Position numbers and translations under genes: made by a program
Origin: Lunularia cruciata
Taxonomy: Eukaryota > Streptophyta > Marchantiopsida > Lunulariales > Lunulariaceae
DNA: 64,000 bases
NCBI GenBank assembly: GCA_948567375.1
Contig: OX419761.1
Coordinates: forward strand, 39,682,501-39,746,500
Direction of reading: 5' to 3'
Shown here: positions 44,301-55,410 of the stretch, in pieces
Numbering within the stretch: position 1 is the first letter of the stretch
Layout: every line of letters begins with the position of its first letter
The notes under the pieces: model-generated
The model's database searches: none
Told to the model about the DNA's origin: nothing
Seen by the model: the letters and a program-made list of their open reading frames with translations, nothing else

Positions 44301-46150
44301 TTTAATATAAATTATCGAATAAATATAATATAATTATAATATACTAGAGTTTAGATTTACAAGAGAATTCAAGACTCCCGGGCGGCCGTAAAGGGCTACG
44401 AGTTACCTTTTCGAGTTCCAGTAACAGTTTATGGACGCAAGTCCTTTACCTACCTATGGAAAAGTTGAATCTGGGGCCGCGTGCATCACCCGTATCTCTT
44501 TATTTGAAACCCTAATGAAGCGTCCCATTTCACCGTAGTGCTTTGCAGGAATGGCAACCGTTTGAACTTGTGGGACATGCTAGTTTTTTTCCCGAGTACC
44601 AGTCTCATTGTCGTAATTTGCCATAGTTTTTCAACCGAGACGCCCTATTAGACTAGTTCAATCGGAGCCCTCAATATTTAGTGAAAACCCATAAGAACAT
44701 CTTTGGGGCTTAGCCCCAATTTCCTAAACCTCATAGATTTCCTCTTTAACCAAATGTCATTTTGAACGGACCCTTAGCAAGAGGCAGGCAAGTAAGCGTA
44801 AACGTTTTTACCAATACAACGACCCAAATAACTTAGCGTTCGAGGGTTTAAAGACATCAAAATTCTATCAAATTTATTCAATGTCTATCTTGATCACGAG
44901 GATTCTGAAGATTTAAGATTTAAGGGATTGTAGTTGTGAATCAAGGTCCTCCGTAGTTCAGTCAACTCCATATCCAGGTCTCTTGGGTGAAGGAGGCATT
45001 GGTTCGTTCTTGGGTGGCTTCTTTTCCCAAAAGAACCACTTTGGTTCCGAGTAGGAGAAAGGAATACCATATAGTGGACTTTAAACTTGAAATCTCGGAT
45101 TCAGTGAAATTTCCTGTACAAGGCTTGCTAAATCAATTACGGACTATAATCAGAGACTTGGGCTGGGAACACTTTTAAAATTGGGAACGAGATCCGTAGT
45201 GAAGGCCAGCTGTGGCAACGCGCCAGATCTCATGTAGCCTTTCTAGCGTAGCGCTTGGTCGGATAATGCTCTAGATGCTTCCTTCTATCTTCTACCCCTT
45301 TGATCTTCTCTCGTTTCCTGTGGGCTGGTTGATGGATCTCTCTTCTTGTTCTCAAAGTGAATTTTTTCCTTTGTTTACTCCGGTGAATCCTTTGGCATAG
45401 AGATATAACGAAAAGATATGCTCCCCGGGATGCAGGGTTTATAGCCTATATCTAGAAACACCCTTCCGGTATAACAATGGATCGAGCGAGTTCTTCGTCT
45501 AATGATGTTTATCGCGTCCGTGTGCTCCCAACTGTCACAGCCTAACACTATCACAGAACATGTGATCATATTAACGCATGGTTCTATCTTTGCATACAAC
45601 AGGCCTTAATAGAACCTTGGAAATAGAATTCTCCTGTGCGTATCCAGGATTGCGGAAGAATCGAAAAGATATGAATTAAAAAAGAGTTTGTACACTGCAA
45701 ATCCCAATCAGAATTAATGAAAATCATGGAACTGGTCGGAGCATTAAAATATGTGCATATGGTGGACAGACTGATGATCAAGACAAGAAGCCGCAGATGT
45801 TCTAACTTCAAACAGTGTTCTTGATATTCTCTCTTAATTTGACGTACAAGAGTAAATAATGGAAGCCCATGTCTCAGCTGTCCGTCGGTCTGTCGTCTTA
45901 ATGTGCTCCACAGCGGTCCCAGTCGCTGCAGTTGATGCAACTGTTTCCAGGAGCTGACATCATATGCCCAACGACATAAACAAAACCTACAACTTCGTAC
46001 ATACTTCGGGAAGAAAAATGGTCCGGAGGTGTAGAATCCTGGATATACGAGGACAGTCTCCTCTGAAACTAGTGTCGTCGAGAATCCTACACAATCTACA
46101 TCGAATCTACATCCTACTTCTGGGTACCGAAATGAGCTGACGGGGGAGGG
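44301..46150. other. Intergenic sequence, no recognisable gene
   Basis: No frame here matches a known family. The minus-strand frames at 45599-45375 and 45940-45584 lie downstream of the lectin kinase and may be its 3' untranslated or flanking sequence. Confidence 0.5.
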
Positions 46151-48319
46151 TTAAGTTGTTTCTGTGATAACCTGCAATGGCTCATGAAGAATTTCGCTGT
46201 TAATGCTTAAGTTGTAGATACTACCAGAGTTAGGTTGAGATGTAGAAGAAAAATCTAACGAGTTAGGTATGAGAGAAATTTCACCTTTAAGAAGTCTAAG
46301 CACTCGCCGCATGGATGGTCGAGCAAGAGGGTCAGGGTGAGAGCACATTAGTCCAATTCGAAGCACTAAATTTACAGATGGCAGTACTTCCTTATTATTG
46401 TCAACTTTAAGCAGTGGACTATCAGCTGCATCCATCAAACGGTTTTCTTTGTATAGGTTCCAGACCCAATCGACTAGAATCATCTCTTCGACTTCCCGTT
46501 GCGTATCAAGTGCCCGTCTACTGCAGGCCACCTCCAAAGCTACAGCTCCAAAACTGAACACGTCTGTTTTGTCAGTTGCCTTGCCCAATTGCCCGAATTC
46601 GGGAGCTAAATAGCCAAGAGTACCTGCCACAATGGTGCTGGCAGGTGCATTATCATGCTCGGAAACTCTGGCCAGCCCGAAATCTCCTAACCTAGCGTTG
46701 AATTCACTGTCTAGCATCACATTGCTGGCCTTGACATCCCTGTGCACCACGCGCTGCTCCCATTCCTCGTGGAGATACACCAATGCCGCCGCAACCCCAC
46801 ACAAGATCTTATATCTTTTATCCCAGCCTAGAGTAGTTCCTCCAGATTTGAAAATAAGGCTATCTAGGCTCCCATTCGGCATTAGTTCGTACACTAATAA
46901 AAGCTCCTCTCTTTCATAGCACCACCCTAGAAGCGGCACCAGGTTACGATGCCTGAGTTTGCCGATAGTTTTCGCCTCAGACAAAAACTCTCGTGTGCCT
47001 TGTCTAGATGTTCTGGAAACACGCTTCACGGCTATGGCGCCACCGTTGTGGCTAAGCTTCCCCAAGTAAACGCTTCCAAATCCTCCGCTCCCAAGTAGAC
47101 GCTTGGGATTAAACCCGTGGGTGGCCCGGCTTAGTTCTTTGTAGCTGAAACTTTGAGGTCCATATACCAAATCGCCTAAGTCCCCTATTTCCAGATTTCC
47201 ACCACCTTTCCTTACGCGTTCTTCAGCAGCTCGTCTCGAACGTCGCACTAAGAGAAAAACACCAAGCAAAACGATTGCCGCCACTGCAATGGTGATGCCG
47301 ACGATGACTTCTACAGTCGAATGCAGATGTGACTCATCCTTCCTTGTGTTCCTCGATACCCTTACCTCAGACTTGAATCTCCAGTACGTAACCTTGATCT
47401 TCGTTCTAAACTGCGCTCCTCCCGTGGAAGAGCTCAGTCCAACAAACAAGTCCTGATCCCACAGCTCTGGAAAGCTGACATTGTCCATACTCCAAAACGT
47501 TCCTGCGTCTTGTGCTTCAACTGCACTCTTTTGACGGTTTGCGACTCTCTGCACATCCAAAAGCCCCCGGTTGTCGAAAGCCTGTAATGCAATCGACATG
47601 TTCTGTGAATCAGCATCGTAGTCAATCCAAACACTACAGGACGAGTTTACTGAAAGGTTCAGGAGCTCTTGGGCTTGTAAAGAACCGTTGCTAGCAGGTC
47701 GCACTAAAGGTCGAGTGGCCATGGAGTTTAAACTGTTTTTGTTCAGGCCCACGTGCTGATACGAGGGATCACTGAACATTTCCTGCTGTCTTGTGTCAAA
47801 TTCCACGGCATACGTCGTATTAGGACCAGAATGGCTGCTGGAGTTTATCCAGCCGAGATATCCGAGTTCCGACTGGGCTTCATCCAGTAAATTAGGTACG
47901 AGAATGAAGGCGAGGCCGTCGCCCAGGGGGGCGGACGCATTCCGAGAAACCCAAGTCGTTGGCAACATGGTGAATTCGAAATGCGTGCTGAAGGAAATGC
48001 TGGAGTTGATGCGTCCCACTGGCTGCGAGTACATACACCTGCCATGACTCTTCTCAAACTCTTGAAGCACGTTGGCTGCGTTTGTGAGCTCGAGTGCGTT
48101 ATCCTTTCGAGCCGCGTCGCCAAGACAAACGATTCCAGGATCACCGAATTCGTCACCAGATTGGAAGTCCGATAGAATTTTCGATTGGTCCTGACTGAGA
48201 ACGCCAGAGGGAGCACCAAGTGATAGAAGAATCGCTATGCTCACCATGAGCTGAAGCACTTGAATGCCTCCGTTTGACGAAGGAGACACGAGGCGTCGCA
48301 CCGCGCTTGTTACAGCCAT
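46151..48319 (-). CDS. L-type lectin receptor-like kinase
   Basis: 722 aa, intronless, from ATG 48319 to TAA 46153. The frame extends 25 codons further upstream but without an ATG. The N-terminus has a signal peptide (about residues 22-42, QLMVSIAILLSLGAPSGV). A legume-lectin domain covers roughly residues 45-310 (GDGLAFIL, AVEFDTRQQEMF, SDPSYQHVGL). A transmembrane helix lies at about 337-360. The kinase has glycine loop GSGGFGSVY near residue 407, AVKR, catalytic HRDVKASN near 523, DFG near 543 and APEFG near 570. It is an RD kinase with all key residues. Such proteins sit in the plasma membrane and take part in immune or stress sensing; the ligand here is unknown. The usual metal- and sugar-binding asparagine of the lectin site appears to be glutamine. 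Confidence 0.95.
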   Translation of the reverse strand: MAVTSAVRRLVSPSSNGGIQVLQLMVSIAILLSLGAPSGVLSQDQSKILSDFQSGDEFGDPGIVCLGDAARKDNALELTNAANVLQEFEKSHGRCMYSQPVGRINSSISFSTHFEFTMLPTTWVSRNASAPLGDGLAFILVPNLLDEAQSELGYLGWINSSSHSGPNTTYAVEFDTRQQEMFSDPSYQHVGLNKNSLNSMATRPLVRPASNGSLQAQELLNLSVNSSCSVWIDYDADSQNMSIALQAFDNRGLLDVQRVANRQKSAVEAQDAGTFWSMDNVSFPELWDQDLFVGLSSSTGGAQFRTKIKVTYWRFKSEVRVSRNTRKDESHLHSTVEVIVGITIAVAAIVLLGVFLLVRRSRRAAEERVRKGGGNLEIGDLGDLVYGPQSFSYKELSRATHGFNPKRLLGSGGFGSVYLGKLSHNGGAIAVKRVSRTSRQGTREFLSEAKTIGKLRHRNLVPLLGWCYEREELLLVYELMPNGSLDSLIFKSGGTTLGWDKRYKILCGVAAALVYLHEEWEQRVVHRDVKASNVMLDSEFNARLGDFGLARVSEHDNAPASTIVAGTLGYLAPEFGQLGKATDKTDVFSFGAVALEVACSRRALDTQREVEEMILVDWVWNLYKENRLMDAADSPLLKVDNNKEVLPSVNLVLRIGLMCSHPDPLARPSMRRVLRLLKGEISLIPNSLDFSSTSQPNSGSIYNLSINSEILHEPLQVITETT

Positions 48320-48428
48320 CAACAATAAGGTTTTCCAAAAGCTCTGATTTGCCTTCCTCGCCAAGCTCCTGAACGGGGATCCATGTACATTCACACTGCT
48401 GAATCATGCACTGCAAGGAATTCGATAG

Positions 48429-48439
48429 GATATATATCA
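48429..48439 (-). promoter_or_regulatory. Possible TATA box of the lectin receptor kinase gene
   Basis: The minus strand reads TTGATATATATCC about 110 bp upstream of ATG 48319. An out-of-frame ATG at about 48408 lies in between, and its frame overlaps the kinase start, so it could act as an upstream ORF if transcription begins before it. Confidence 0.35.
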
Positions 48440-50148
48440 AGAGATACGTTCTCCTCAACCAACCAAAACTCTTCACTCCTCCACGTGCGTTCCTTAGCTC
48501 TATTGCATCCTCAAAACCGTCCCAAAACTTGACGCTGAGATGTCAAGTTCCTTTCATGTGTCCTGCTTGCGAGAGCCACCGTCGTTCCACTGTAGATACA
48601 GTCGAAGCCTCAAAATTCGAGCGACTCTGTTGTTCCTCACAGGGGCTCTTCAGGTAGGTTCTAGGCTTCAAGTCAACTTCATCGATATCAAACGATTGAC
48701 TTTTCTGAGCTTGAGTGAGTAGTGTTTTCTGACTTCCTACTTGGAAGTGTTCTGTTACTGTGCACCTTCAGAATGGCACTCATCATGCTTTCGACAGCCT
48801 CTGGGAGCTCATCATGATAACCAGAAATGAGATGAAATCAAGAACTGAGGAGATTGCTAGTTCTCGATGTCCATGGATCAGATTTGCAGAGGGAACAGCT
48901 GAGAGAGTACAAATCGACCACTTTCACCACCACCACCAACGCCTGCATTTGCATAGTCCGGTATGCGTAACGTACTGTTGCAGGATTAATCTGGAAGACT
49001 CCGAACGCTCGAACAAGCCCGGCTCCATTTGTTGAATATCCCGGCAACATTCGCTGCTAATTCTTTGCTCGTCACCGGTGAAATGTCACATTTCCCGGCA
49101 AAATAGTGACTTGCCGATATGCTCTATTCTTCCTTTCCATATTACTGTACCCGCAAGTTCCCATTACCACAAGCGACTTCCGCCGCCTGTCAATGCCAAT
49201 TTGCTTATCCAAATGGAGACTTGAGTCCTTCTGACTCCTTCAGCATCCTGTCCTGTTCTGCCAGTACTGAACCTTGTCTTCTGTCTTACTTAAGTTGAAG
49301 TCCCTGACCTGGCAGACATAATATACTCGTGGAATTCGGATCACACAAACTCCGTTATCCGAAACACCGTTGACTCATCTACTATAGTAGCAGCAGCAGA
49401 TTCGATGCGCTACCGGAAGTCCGGAGTAGGCCTCGGCAAGGTAATTTACCTTTTTTACCTAGTAAAGGTAGAGGGTAAAGATTCCAATTCATCAAAGTAA
49501 AGTACAGGTAGTGTAAAGGTAGAGAATCTATTTACCCTCTACCTGATAAGATTTACCCTTTACTTTTTCGGTCTTCTACACAGTCCGCAAATTCTCAGAT
49601 CGACGACTTGGTTCTCGATGCCAGGCCGCAAACTCTTAGACGGACGATTTGGTTTTCGATGCCGAGCGCCTCTAGCTTGGCGCAACAAGTACAAACATAT
49701 TGTACCACATCGGTGTTTACCCTTTACCTTTTGACTCCCTTACGCAATCCACTACACAGTCCGCAGGTCCACAAATGCTCAGTCCGACGAGTTGGTATTC
49801 GATGCCGAGCTCCTCTAGGTTAGTGCAACAAGTTTAAACATATGGCAACACAATGGTGGTAATGATTCAAACAAGTAATGGTGGTATTGATTCAAACAAG
49901 TATTGTGGTATTGATTCAAACAAGTATTGTGTATACATGTTTTAGTATTATTTTAGACCGGTACACAGATAGAGTTTGGTCACGCTGCACATATGATTTA
50001 CCCGGTAATTTGCATGAATAATAATAAAAGTAGAAAGATGGCCAAAGGTAAAGTAAAGAGGTAAGGTAAAGGTAGGACAAAATTGATTACCCTTTTACCT
50101 TACCCTGCCTAGGCCTAATCCAAAGTTACCCGAGTTAGGTTGAGAGCC
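48440..50148. other. Upstream flank of the lectin kinase and low-complexity region
   Basis: 48440-49430 holds no recognisable gene. 49430-50110 is rich in gtaaaggta and its complement tacctttac, scattered in both orientations. A segment with cgatgccgagc and cgcaacaagt or gtgcaacaagt is duplicated (about 49600-49700 and 49770-49840). A short tandem repeat follows at 49850-49928. Confidence 0.6.
49850..49928 (+). repeat. Tandem repeat, unit about 25 bp
   Basis: Three copies of a unit containing tggtaatgattcaaacaagta or tggtattgattcaaacaagta in shortened form. Confidence 0.8.
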
Positions 50149-50219
50149 TGACTGGAGTGTACCCCACAGACGTGCACTTCTGTGGGCTACAATCATGTCT
50201 GTGGGGTACACTCCAGTCA
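50149..50219 (+). repeat. Perfect 23-bp inverted repeat (hairpin)
   Basis: Left arm 50149-50171 and right arm 50197-50219 are exact reverse complements (arms begin tgactggagtgtacccc), with a 25-base spacer. It is directly followed by a very AT-rich stretch (50220-50480). Confidence 0.95.
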
Positions 50220-50870
50220 TCAATTTGTATTTTATTAGTTGTATTTTTTTTTTATTTTTTTATTTATATATTTGTATGTTTTTTATTTTTGTATATGACT
50301 ATTTTCACATATAAAAATTTTATATTCTTGTTAAAATATATACTTAAATTTCAAAAAATTAATCAAGTAAGAATAAAATATTTCACATGTCAAATTATGG
50401 TTTATTACACCAATCTTCATTATATGAAAATAAAAAATTTACTATATTTTAATTTTTTTTAATTTTTTTTATAATTTGAATGTTGACCACATCTACTCTA
50501 AACACAAAAAGATGAATACATTATTTCATTTGAATTATGATAGTGTTTTTCTTGTTAAGTATAAGTATTAAAATAAGTATAAGTATTAATTAATATAAAT
50601 TATGATCGTGTTTTTCTTGTTAAGTATAAGTACGATAGTGTTGAAATAGCACACGGTCATCACCATGCACCAAAACTCATCTTTATTTAGAAAATTAGTA
50701 AAGTCTAAACAGTTAAAGGGAGAAACTCCTTGAACGTTATGGTTTCAAGCATCATCTGGTTTGTATCAAGATTGGATATGTGAAAAGAAAATCATTCATA
50801 TTAGGAAAAACTTTACAAAGTAAAATATCCAAAAGTAACGAAAATAATAACATCTTAAAGTAAGGATAGC
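50220..50870. other. AT-rich sequence without genes
   Basis: Long T- and A-runs. A local duplication around 50540-50640 repeats tttttcttgttaagtataagta. No gene is seen. Confidence 0.7.
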
Positions 50871-51460
50871 TTTTGTACATGCGGCTGGTGCAATCCATAG
50901 GAGAACAATCACATTCAATGATGTTTCTTCGGATGCTCCAGTTGTGTGTAGATGCTCCAATTGTGTGGCTGGTGCAATCCATAAGAGAACAATCACATTA
51001 GATGATGTTTCTTCGGATGCTCCAATTGTGTGTAGATGCTCCAGTTGTGTGGCTGGTGCAATCCATAAGAGAACAATCACATTAGATGATGTTTCTTCGG
51101 ATGCTCCAATTGTGTGTAGATGCTCCAGTTGTGTGGCTGGTGCAATCCATAAGAGAACAATCACATTAGATGATGTTTCTTTGGATGCTCCAATTGTGTG
51201 TAGATGCTCCAGTTGTGTGGATGGTGCAATCCATAGGAGAACAATCACATTAGATGATGTTTCTTTGGATGCTCCAGTTGTGTATAAATACTCGAGTTTG
51301 GTGTAGACCATACGAATTGCATAGCTCGTATATCCTAGGTGCAGTAGGGCAGATTTCTCATATAGACTATGTTGGGGCTTAGCTCCACTTAGTACCTTTT
51401 CTTTGTCTCTCCCTTGTACGTCTTGATGGGGTCTTCCCATCCTTCATTTTTTCTATGCGG
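50871..51460 (+). mobile_element. 5'-truncated LINE copy (end of ORF and 3' untranslated region)
   Basis: The order matches the reverse complement of 58800-58990: the last coding block of the LINE (AIHKRTITLDDVS), then gcatagctcgtatatcctagg, tgcagtagggcagattt, ttggggcttagctcc and gatggggtcttcccatcc. The coding block is multiplied five times here. Confidence 0.75.
50887..51306 (+). repeat. 84-bp tandem repeat, five units, from the LINE C-terminal coding sequence
   Basis: ggtgcaatcc recurs at 50887, 50971, 51055, 51139 and 51223, exactly 84 bp apart. 84 is a multiple of three, so frames stay open on both strands across the array (214 aa on the minus strand), but these frames are by-products. 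One unit encodes about 28 residues reading AIHKRTITLDDVSSDAPIVC. A single diverged unit is present in the LINE at about 58930-58990. Confidence 0.93.
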
Positions 51461-53434
51461 TCATTTTTCTATTACGATACATGCAACCATCTCAATAAAC
51501 ATTCAAAGAAATCATTTGTTTGATAAAATTCAAATCATATAATTGATTACAAAAAGCTAGAACATCTTTTATATTTATAAATTGCTTCTTTCCTTTACGG
51601 ACTCTTGTGGAATATATCAAAACTTAGTCACAAAAGTGGATTCCATCATTTACAATATGATATTTCTACTTCATTCCATCAGCGCACAAAGCAGCCTAGT
51701 GGTTTTGCCTTGTGTCTCAATCCAAGAAGATATTTACACCAGGTTTTCAAAGTTTTTGATCAGGTTAACCACGAGAGTCTTATTGGGAAACTTAAAAAAA
51801 ATTCAAATGAGAAGGTATTGGGGAGGAGTGAGTAACCACCTCCTAAACTTTCTTATGAAAGTTGAATGGGAGTATCCAGACAATAAAGCTAGAGTCTTGG
51901 ATGCCAAGTAGGATACTAAAGCTTAATGGAATGCAAGTAACAATCGCGTTTGGGTTGGGGAGAAAGCTGAATAGGAGTAGCTACACTGTAAAGCTCAAAT
52001 CTTTAATGCCATCCAGGTTATTGAAATCAAGGAAGTAGAATTGAGAATTCATATAAGAATTCATGGTCTAGGCTACAAGAAGCCAGAGCATCTTGATTGA
52101 CAACAAGGGTTGATATCATCAATGAGGTGATTGGGGTCAAGAGTTGTGTTTTGTGTAGTAGGATGATTGGTCTGGAGGGTAGAGATGCATTTTGAGGTGG
52201 AGGAGGACCTCTTTGGGTTGCAGATATGCACTTCATATTTTTCCCATGTGTCTTTTCCATTGTACTTTCTCCATTTGGATGTTTGTTTCTTTCTGCCTAT
52301 GTCTATAGTGTCTATAGTTTGTGCTCTCTATTGTTTTTCCAAATATCCCATACCTTAGTGATATGTTTCTTTGTATCTCCTCTAGTTTGGCTACTTCCTC
52401 AATAGACCTCTTTACAAGGCTTCCACTTTGCTCTTTGGCACGAGAGCTAGAGGCAAGGCTTCTCATCTAGCATTTGATACACCTATGTGAGATTAGGGAG
52501 TAGAACTGGCATTAACTCTTTAGCATACTCCTATCGTGGCCCAAGTTCTCAATGGTTTTTCTTCCACTACTTTGTCACATCCCCTACCCTATCCAGAGGA
52601 GGAACCTACTTTGGTTGATTCTTGTATGGAGGACTCCACACCATAACATCCTCTCCTTTTCATGATCCCTCTCCCCATCGCTACAAACCCTTGGTCATTA
52701 TAGTGTCATACTCCTCCCCCTAGCTCTATAGACCTTCCACCATAACAATGTCCTATCCCTCCCTCCTCCACCATGATTATACCTATTATTGTGTGGTAAA
52801 TTGTAAACCTAGCAAATCCAAGATTGATTACATGGATATACATTTTTGAGGGATAATCTCAAACATTTGATCAGAGCAATCTATCATAACACATTAGACA
52901 CATTTGTGATATTGAAAACTTGGGATGTTTGTGAAGTCAAAACAAGCTCTACAAAGTTGTCATGGAGCATACAAAAATGTTTACTTTGTAAAATTCAGCT
53001 TGGACAAGAACTTGTGCTTCTTTTTGGTTGCCTCTACATTCTTTACATTGTTGATCAATCTATCCTTCTAGTTCAAGCCACAAGTGGTACCTCTTAAAAA
53101 CTCATGAGAAGGATCTAAGAAGAACTCAAAGAAAAAGTCTCACACTTCATTGATTATGAAGAGATTGTTAATCCATGTCTCAATGTAAATCTTAATATAA
53201 ATCCATTGATCATTTTTTTTTGACAAAAACTGCCTATATAACTATATTCTCTTATAATTGATACAATGGACATTTGGAGCTATTTGCTAGATGTCCAAGA
53301 GAGCCAGGCTATCACTTTGACATGTTGAGCAATGGAATCCATTTTTCAACTTGCATTTCTTTCAAAAGCATCTTAATTGGTTCTCATCATCCACTTTGAT
53401 AGTTTTAGATCTTACTAGTGTTATCATGCTAAAA
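51461..53434. other. Repeat-derived sequence, little recognisable
   Basis: At 52846-53000 one plus frame reads ILKTWDVCEVKTSSTKLSWS, reminiscent of a copia-type Gag segment (Trp, then a Glu-Val-Lys/Thr block and a leucine repeat). This is weak. Nothing else could be assigned. Confidence 0.35.
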
Positions 53435-55164
53435 GATTCTTGAGCTTCAAGCAAGCTAGATTTTTTAATAACCTTTCCATTGCAAAGCTAGGGAACACAA
53501 CAGGTTTAGGTTGCTCTAAGATTTCTATAGCAATATCAAATCCTAGAGTGCATATTAATCAAACCTTCATGGATAGTTTATCCATAAGGTGAAAGATTGT
53601 CTCCATCATTAATCTTGAGAACTAGCTGATGAAGGTGGTAGGTTCTTTGTAGGTGCACTAAGACTTTCTCCAAGATCTTTAACCAAAGTCTCAAAAAGTG
53701 TTGTTACTCCACAACACTCATGTCTTTTTGGAAGTCTTTCCACTCCACAAACTTCACACAACTCCTTGGTCTTAGATCTCCTCCCTCCCAATCTTGGAAC
53801 ATGCAATCCAAAGTCAAGTAAACCTCTTCTTTCCCACAATCTCTTGCTCTCAAAGGTCAACGGAAATGAACTTGCCTTATGTCCCTTCTCTCTACATAAA
53901 AAGCACTTAGAATCACTCTTTCCTCCAAGTAGTGTATGTTTTTTGGGTCCTCTCAAAACTCTCTTCAAATTCTAATCAAAACTCTCTTTTCTTCAAATCA
54001 ACCCCTACAATCACCTCAAACCCTTGGGGAACCTTGCAAAGCCTCAACTTACACTCTTGGTGACTCTCCATTCCCAAGATGAGTCTAAACACTAAAACAT
54101 ACTTTTGGTTGCTCTCACACTCCTCATACATGAGATCTCAACTCTCTAGAATTGACCCCTCCTCACAATGTCATTAAATTCTTTCAACTTGTATGCCATA
54201 GTCCTTTGAAATTTTATGCACTAGATCACAACTCTAGAGCATCCTCTGTTGCAAAATTTTTGATCTTTTTATTGAGCCATTTGCCTTAGGCACCTTTCTA
54301 TTCAGCACACATATTTGAAATTTGGTCTGAAAACCACCTCCCTCACTTAAAAAACTCATAACTTCCTATGAAAGAATTCTCCAAGTGAGCTCTCATAGCC
54401 TCCTTTTGTCTAATATAGAATTGTATACAAAACATTATCTTGCCTTCTAAAAAGGTCCCAATACGGAACCAAAAATATGAGCCGGCATGTCTCTCACTTA
54501 GGATGAACCTCTAATTGCTATTATGGTAGCGTGCCATGGACTAAGAAGACAAGGAACCCCAACTCCATCATACTCTTCCAAGGCTAACACTCCAAGACTC
54601 AAACCATTGCTCATAAGAGAACTCAATGATAGAGAGATAGTTGCAAATGAAATGATGATGAGTACTTCCTCATCCCTAGTTAATATACTTGTGAAATAAT
54701 TACCCACCAAAGTTACTAATTACTTGAGTAATTCAAGTTACTAGGCTAAAAGTCAAATAAATTCTAAATTCTAAAAAATATCTATACTCATGGGAATATT
54801 CTCCTAAGCATGTGGTCTTATCTTGACCCAACCACTAAGTCAATGATTTTTTTATATTGGCTATCTTTGGACTATAGAAAAATTTGAAACAAAAAGACTT
54901 GTGGGTCTAAAATTTCTCAACTCTTTCCTCAAAACCAAACACCTAAAATAATACCAAGTCAACACACTCGAATCCAAAATAGTGGTGCTAATCTTTTCTA
55001 CTTCCTGTAAATTAAGGTCCACTCTATTTTAGCTTTGACTAATTTTAGCTAATTATGACTAATGTAGAATCATCATTTTTCTCTTTATAAATAATATCTC
55101 TCAAGTACTTATAATACCAAAGTAAATATCAAAATAGCCCATATATGCACAAATAGGTATTATA
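53435..55164 (-). mobile_element. Old antisense copy of the young gypsy family (LTR, leader and small ORF)
   Basis: On the minus strand: LTR at 55164-54476, a primer site similar to TTTTGGTTCCGT (at about 54460-54475), the leader, then the small zinc-knuckle ORF (53968-53609). Similarity to 16759-18890 runs throughout, with many substitutions. Gag and pol are missing beyond about 53435. Confidence 0.85.
53609..53968 (-). CDS. Zinc-knuckle ORF in the old gypsy copy
   Basis: 119 aa open frame matching the 18298-18771 ORF from LGGKSDSKCFLCREKGHKAS to PPSSASSQD. The knuckle's last cysteine has become phenylalanine (KASSF), and four residues are missing in frame. The N-terminal part is out of frame. 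It is probably a decaying copy. Confidence 0.5.
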   Translation of the reverse strand: MKRVLRGPKKHTLLGGKSDSKCFLCREKGHKASSFPLTFESKRLWERRGLLDFGLHVPRLGGRRSKTKELCEVCGVERLPKRHECCGVTTLFETLVKDLGESLSAPTKNLPPSSASSQD

Positions 55165-55410
55165 GCTCAAAAGCTCATCATGATGATAGATAATCTTGTT
55201 GTCACATCCTTGAAAAATGAAATAGAATAAAAATAAAAATAAAAATAAAAATAGAATCTTGCTGTCACATCTGATTTAACTAATTTTAGCTAATCATTAC
55301 TAATGTAGAATCATCATTTATTTTTATATAAATAATATCTCTCAAGTACTTATAATACCAAGGTAAATATCAGAATAGCACATATATGCACAAATGTGTG
55401 TTACCGCGCA
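55165..55410 (-). repeat. Tandem duplication of the LTR edge plus flank (offset about 241 bp)
   Basis: The last about 130 bp of the old LTR and the flanking aaaagctcatcatgatgat occur twice (flank at 55169 and 55410). An (aaaat)n run at about 55227-55255 lies between the copies. Confidence 0.75.

Noticed and set aside
45584-45940. 118-aa minus-strand frame downstream of the lectin kinase
   Set aside because: No recognisable domain, no start context, and it probably lies in the 3' flank of the kinase gene.
50887-51306. CRISPR-like array
   Set aside because: Units are contiguous 84-bp direct repeats without unique spacers, in a plant genome.
50796-51440. Long minus-strand frame (214 aa) and a plus-strand frame (120 aa) across 50944-51306
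   Set aside because: Both are open only because the 84-bp repeat length is a multiple of three. The sequence is an amplified LINE coding end and tail, read here in the wrong strand or without a start context.
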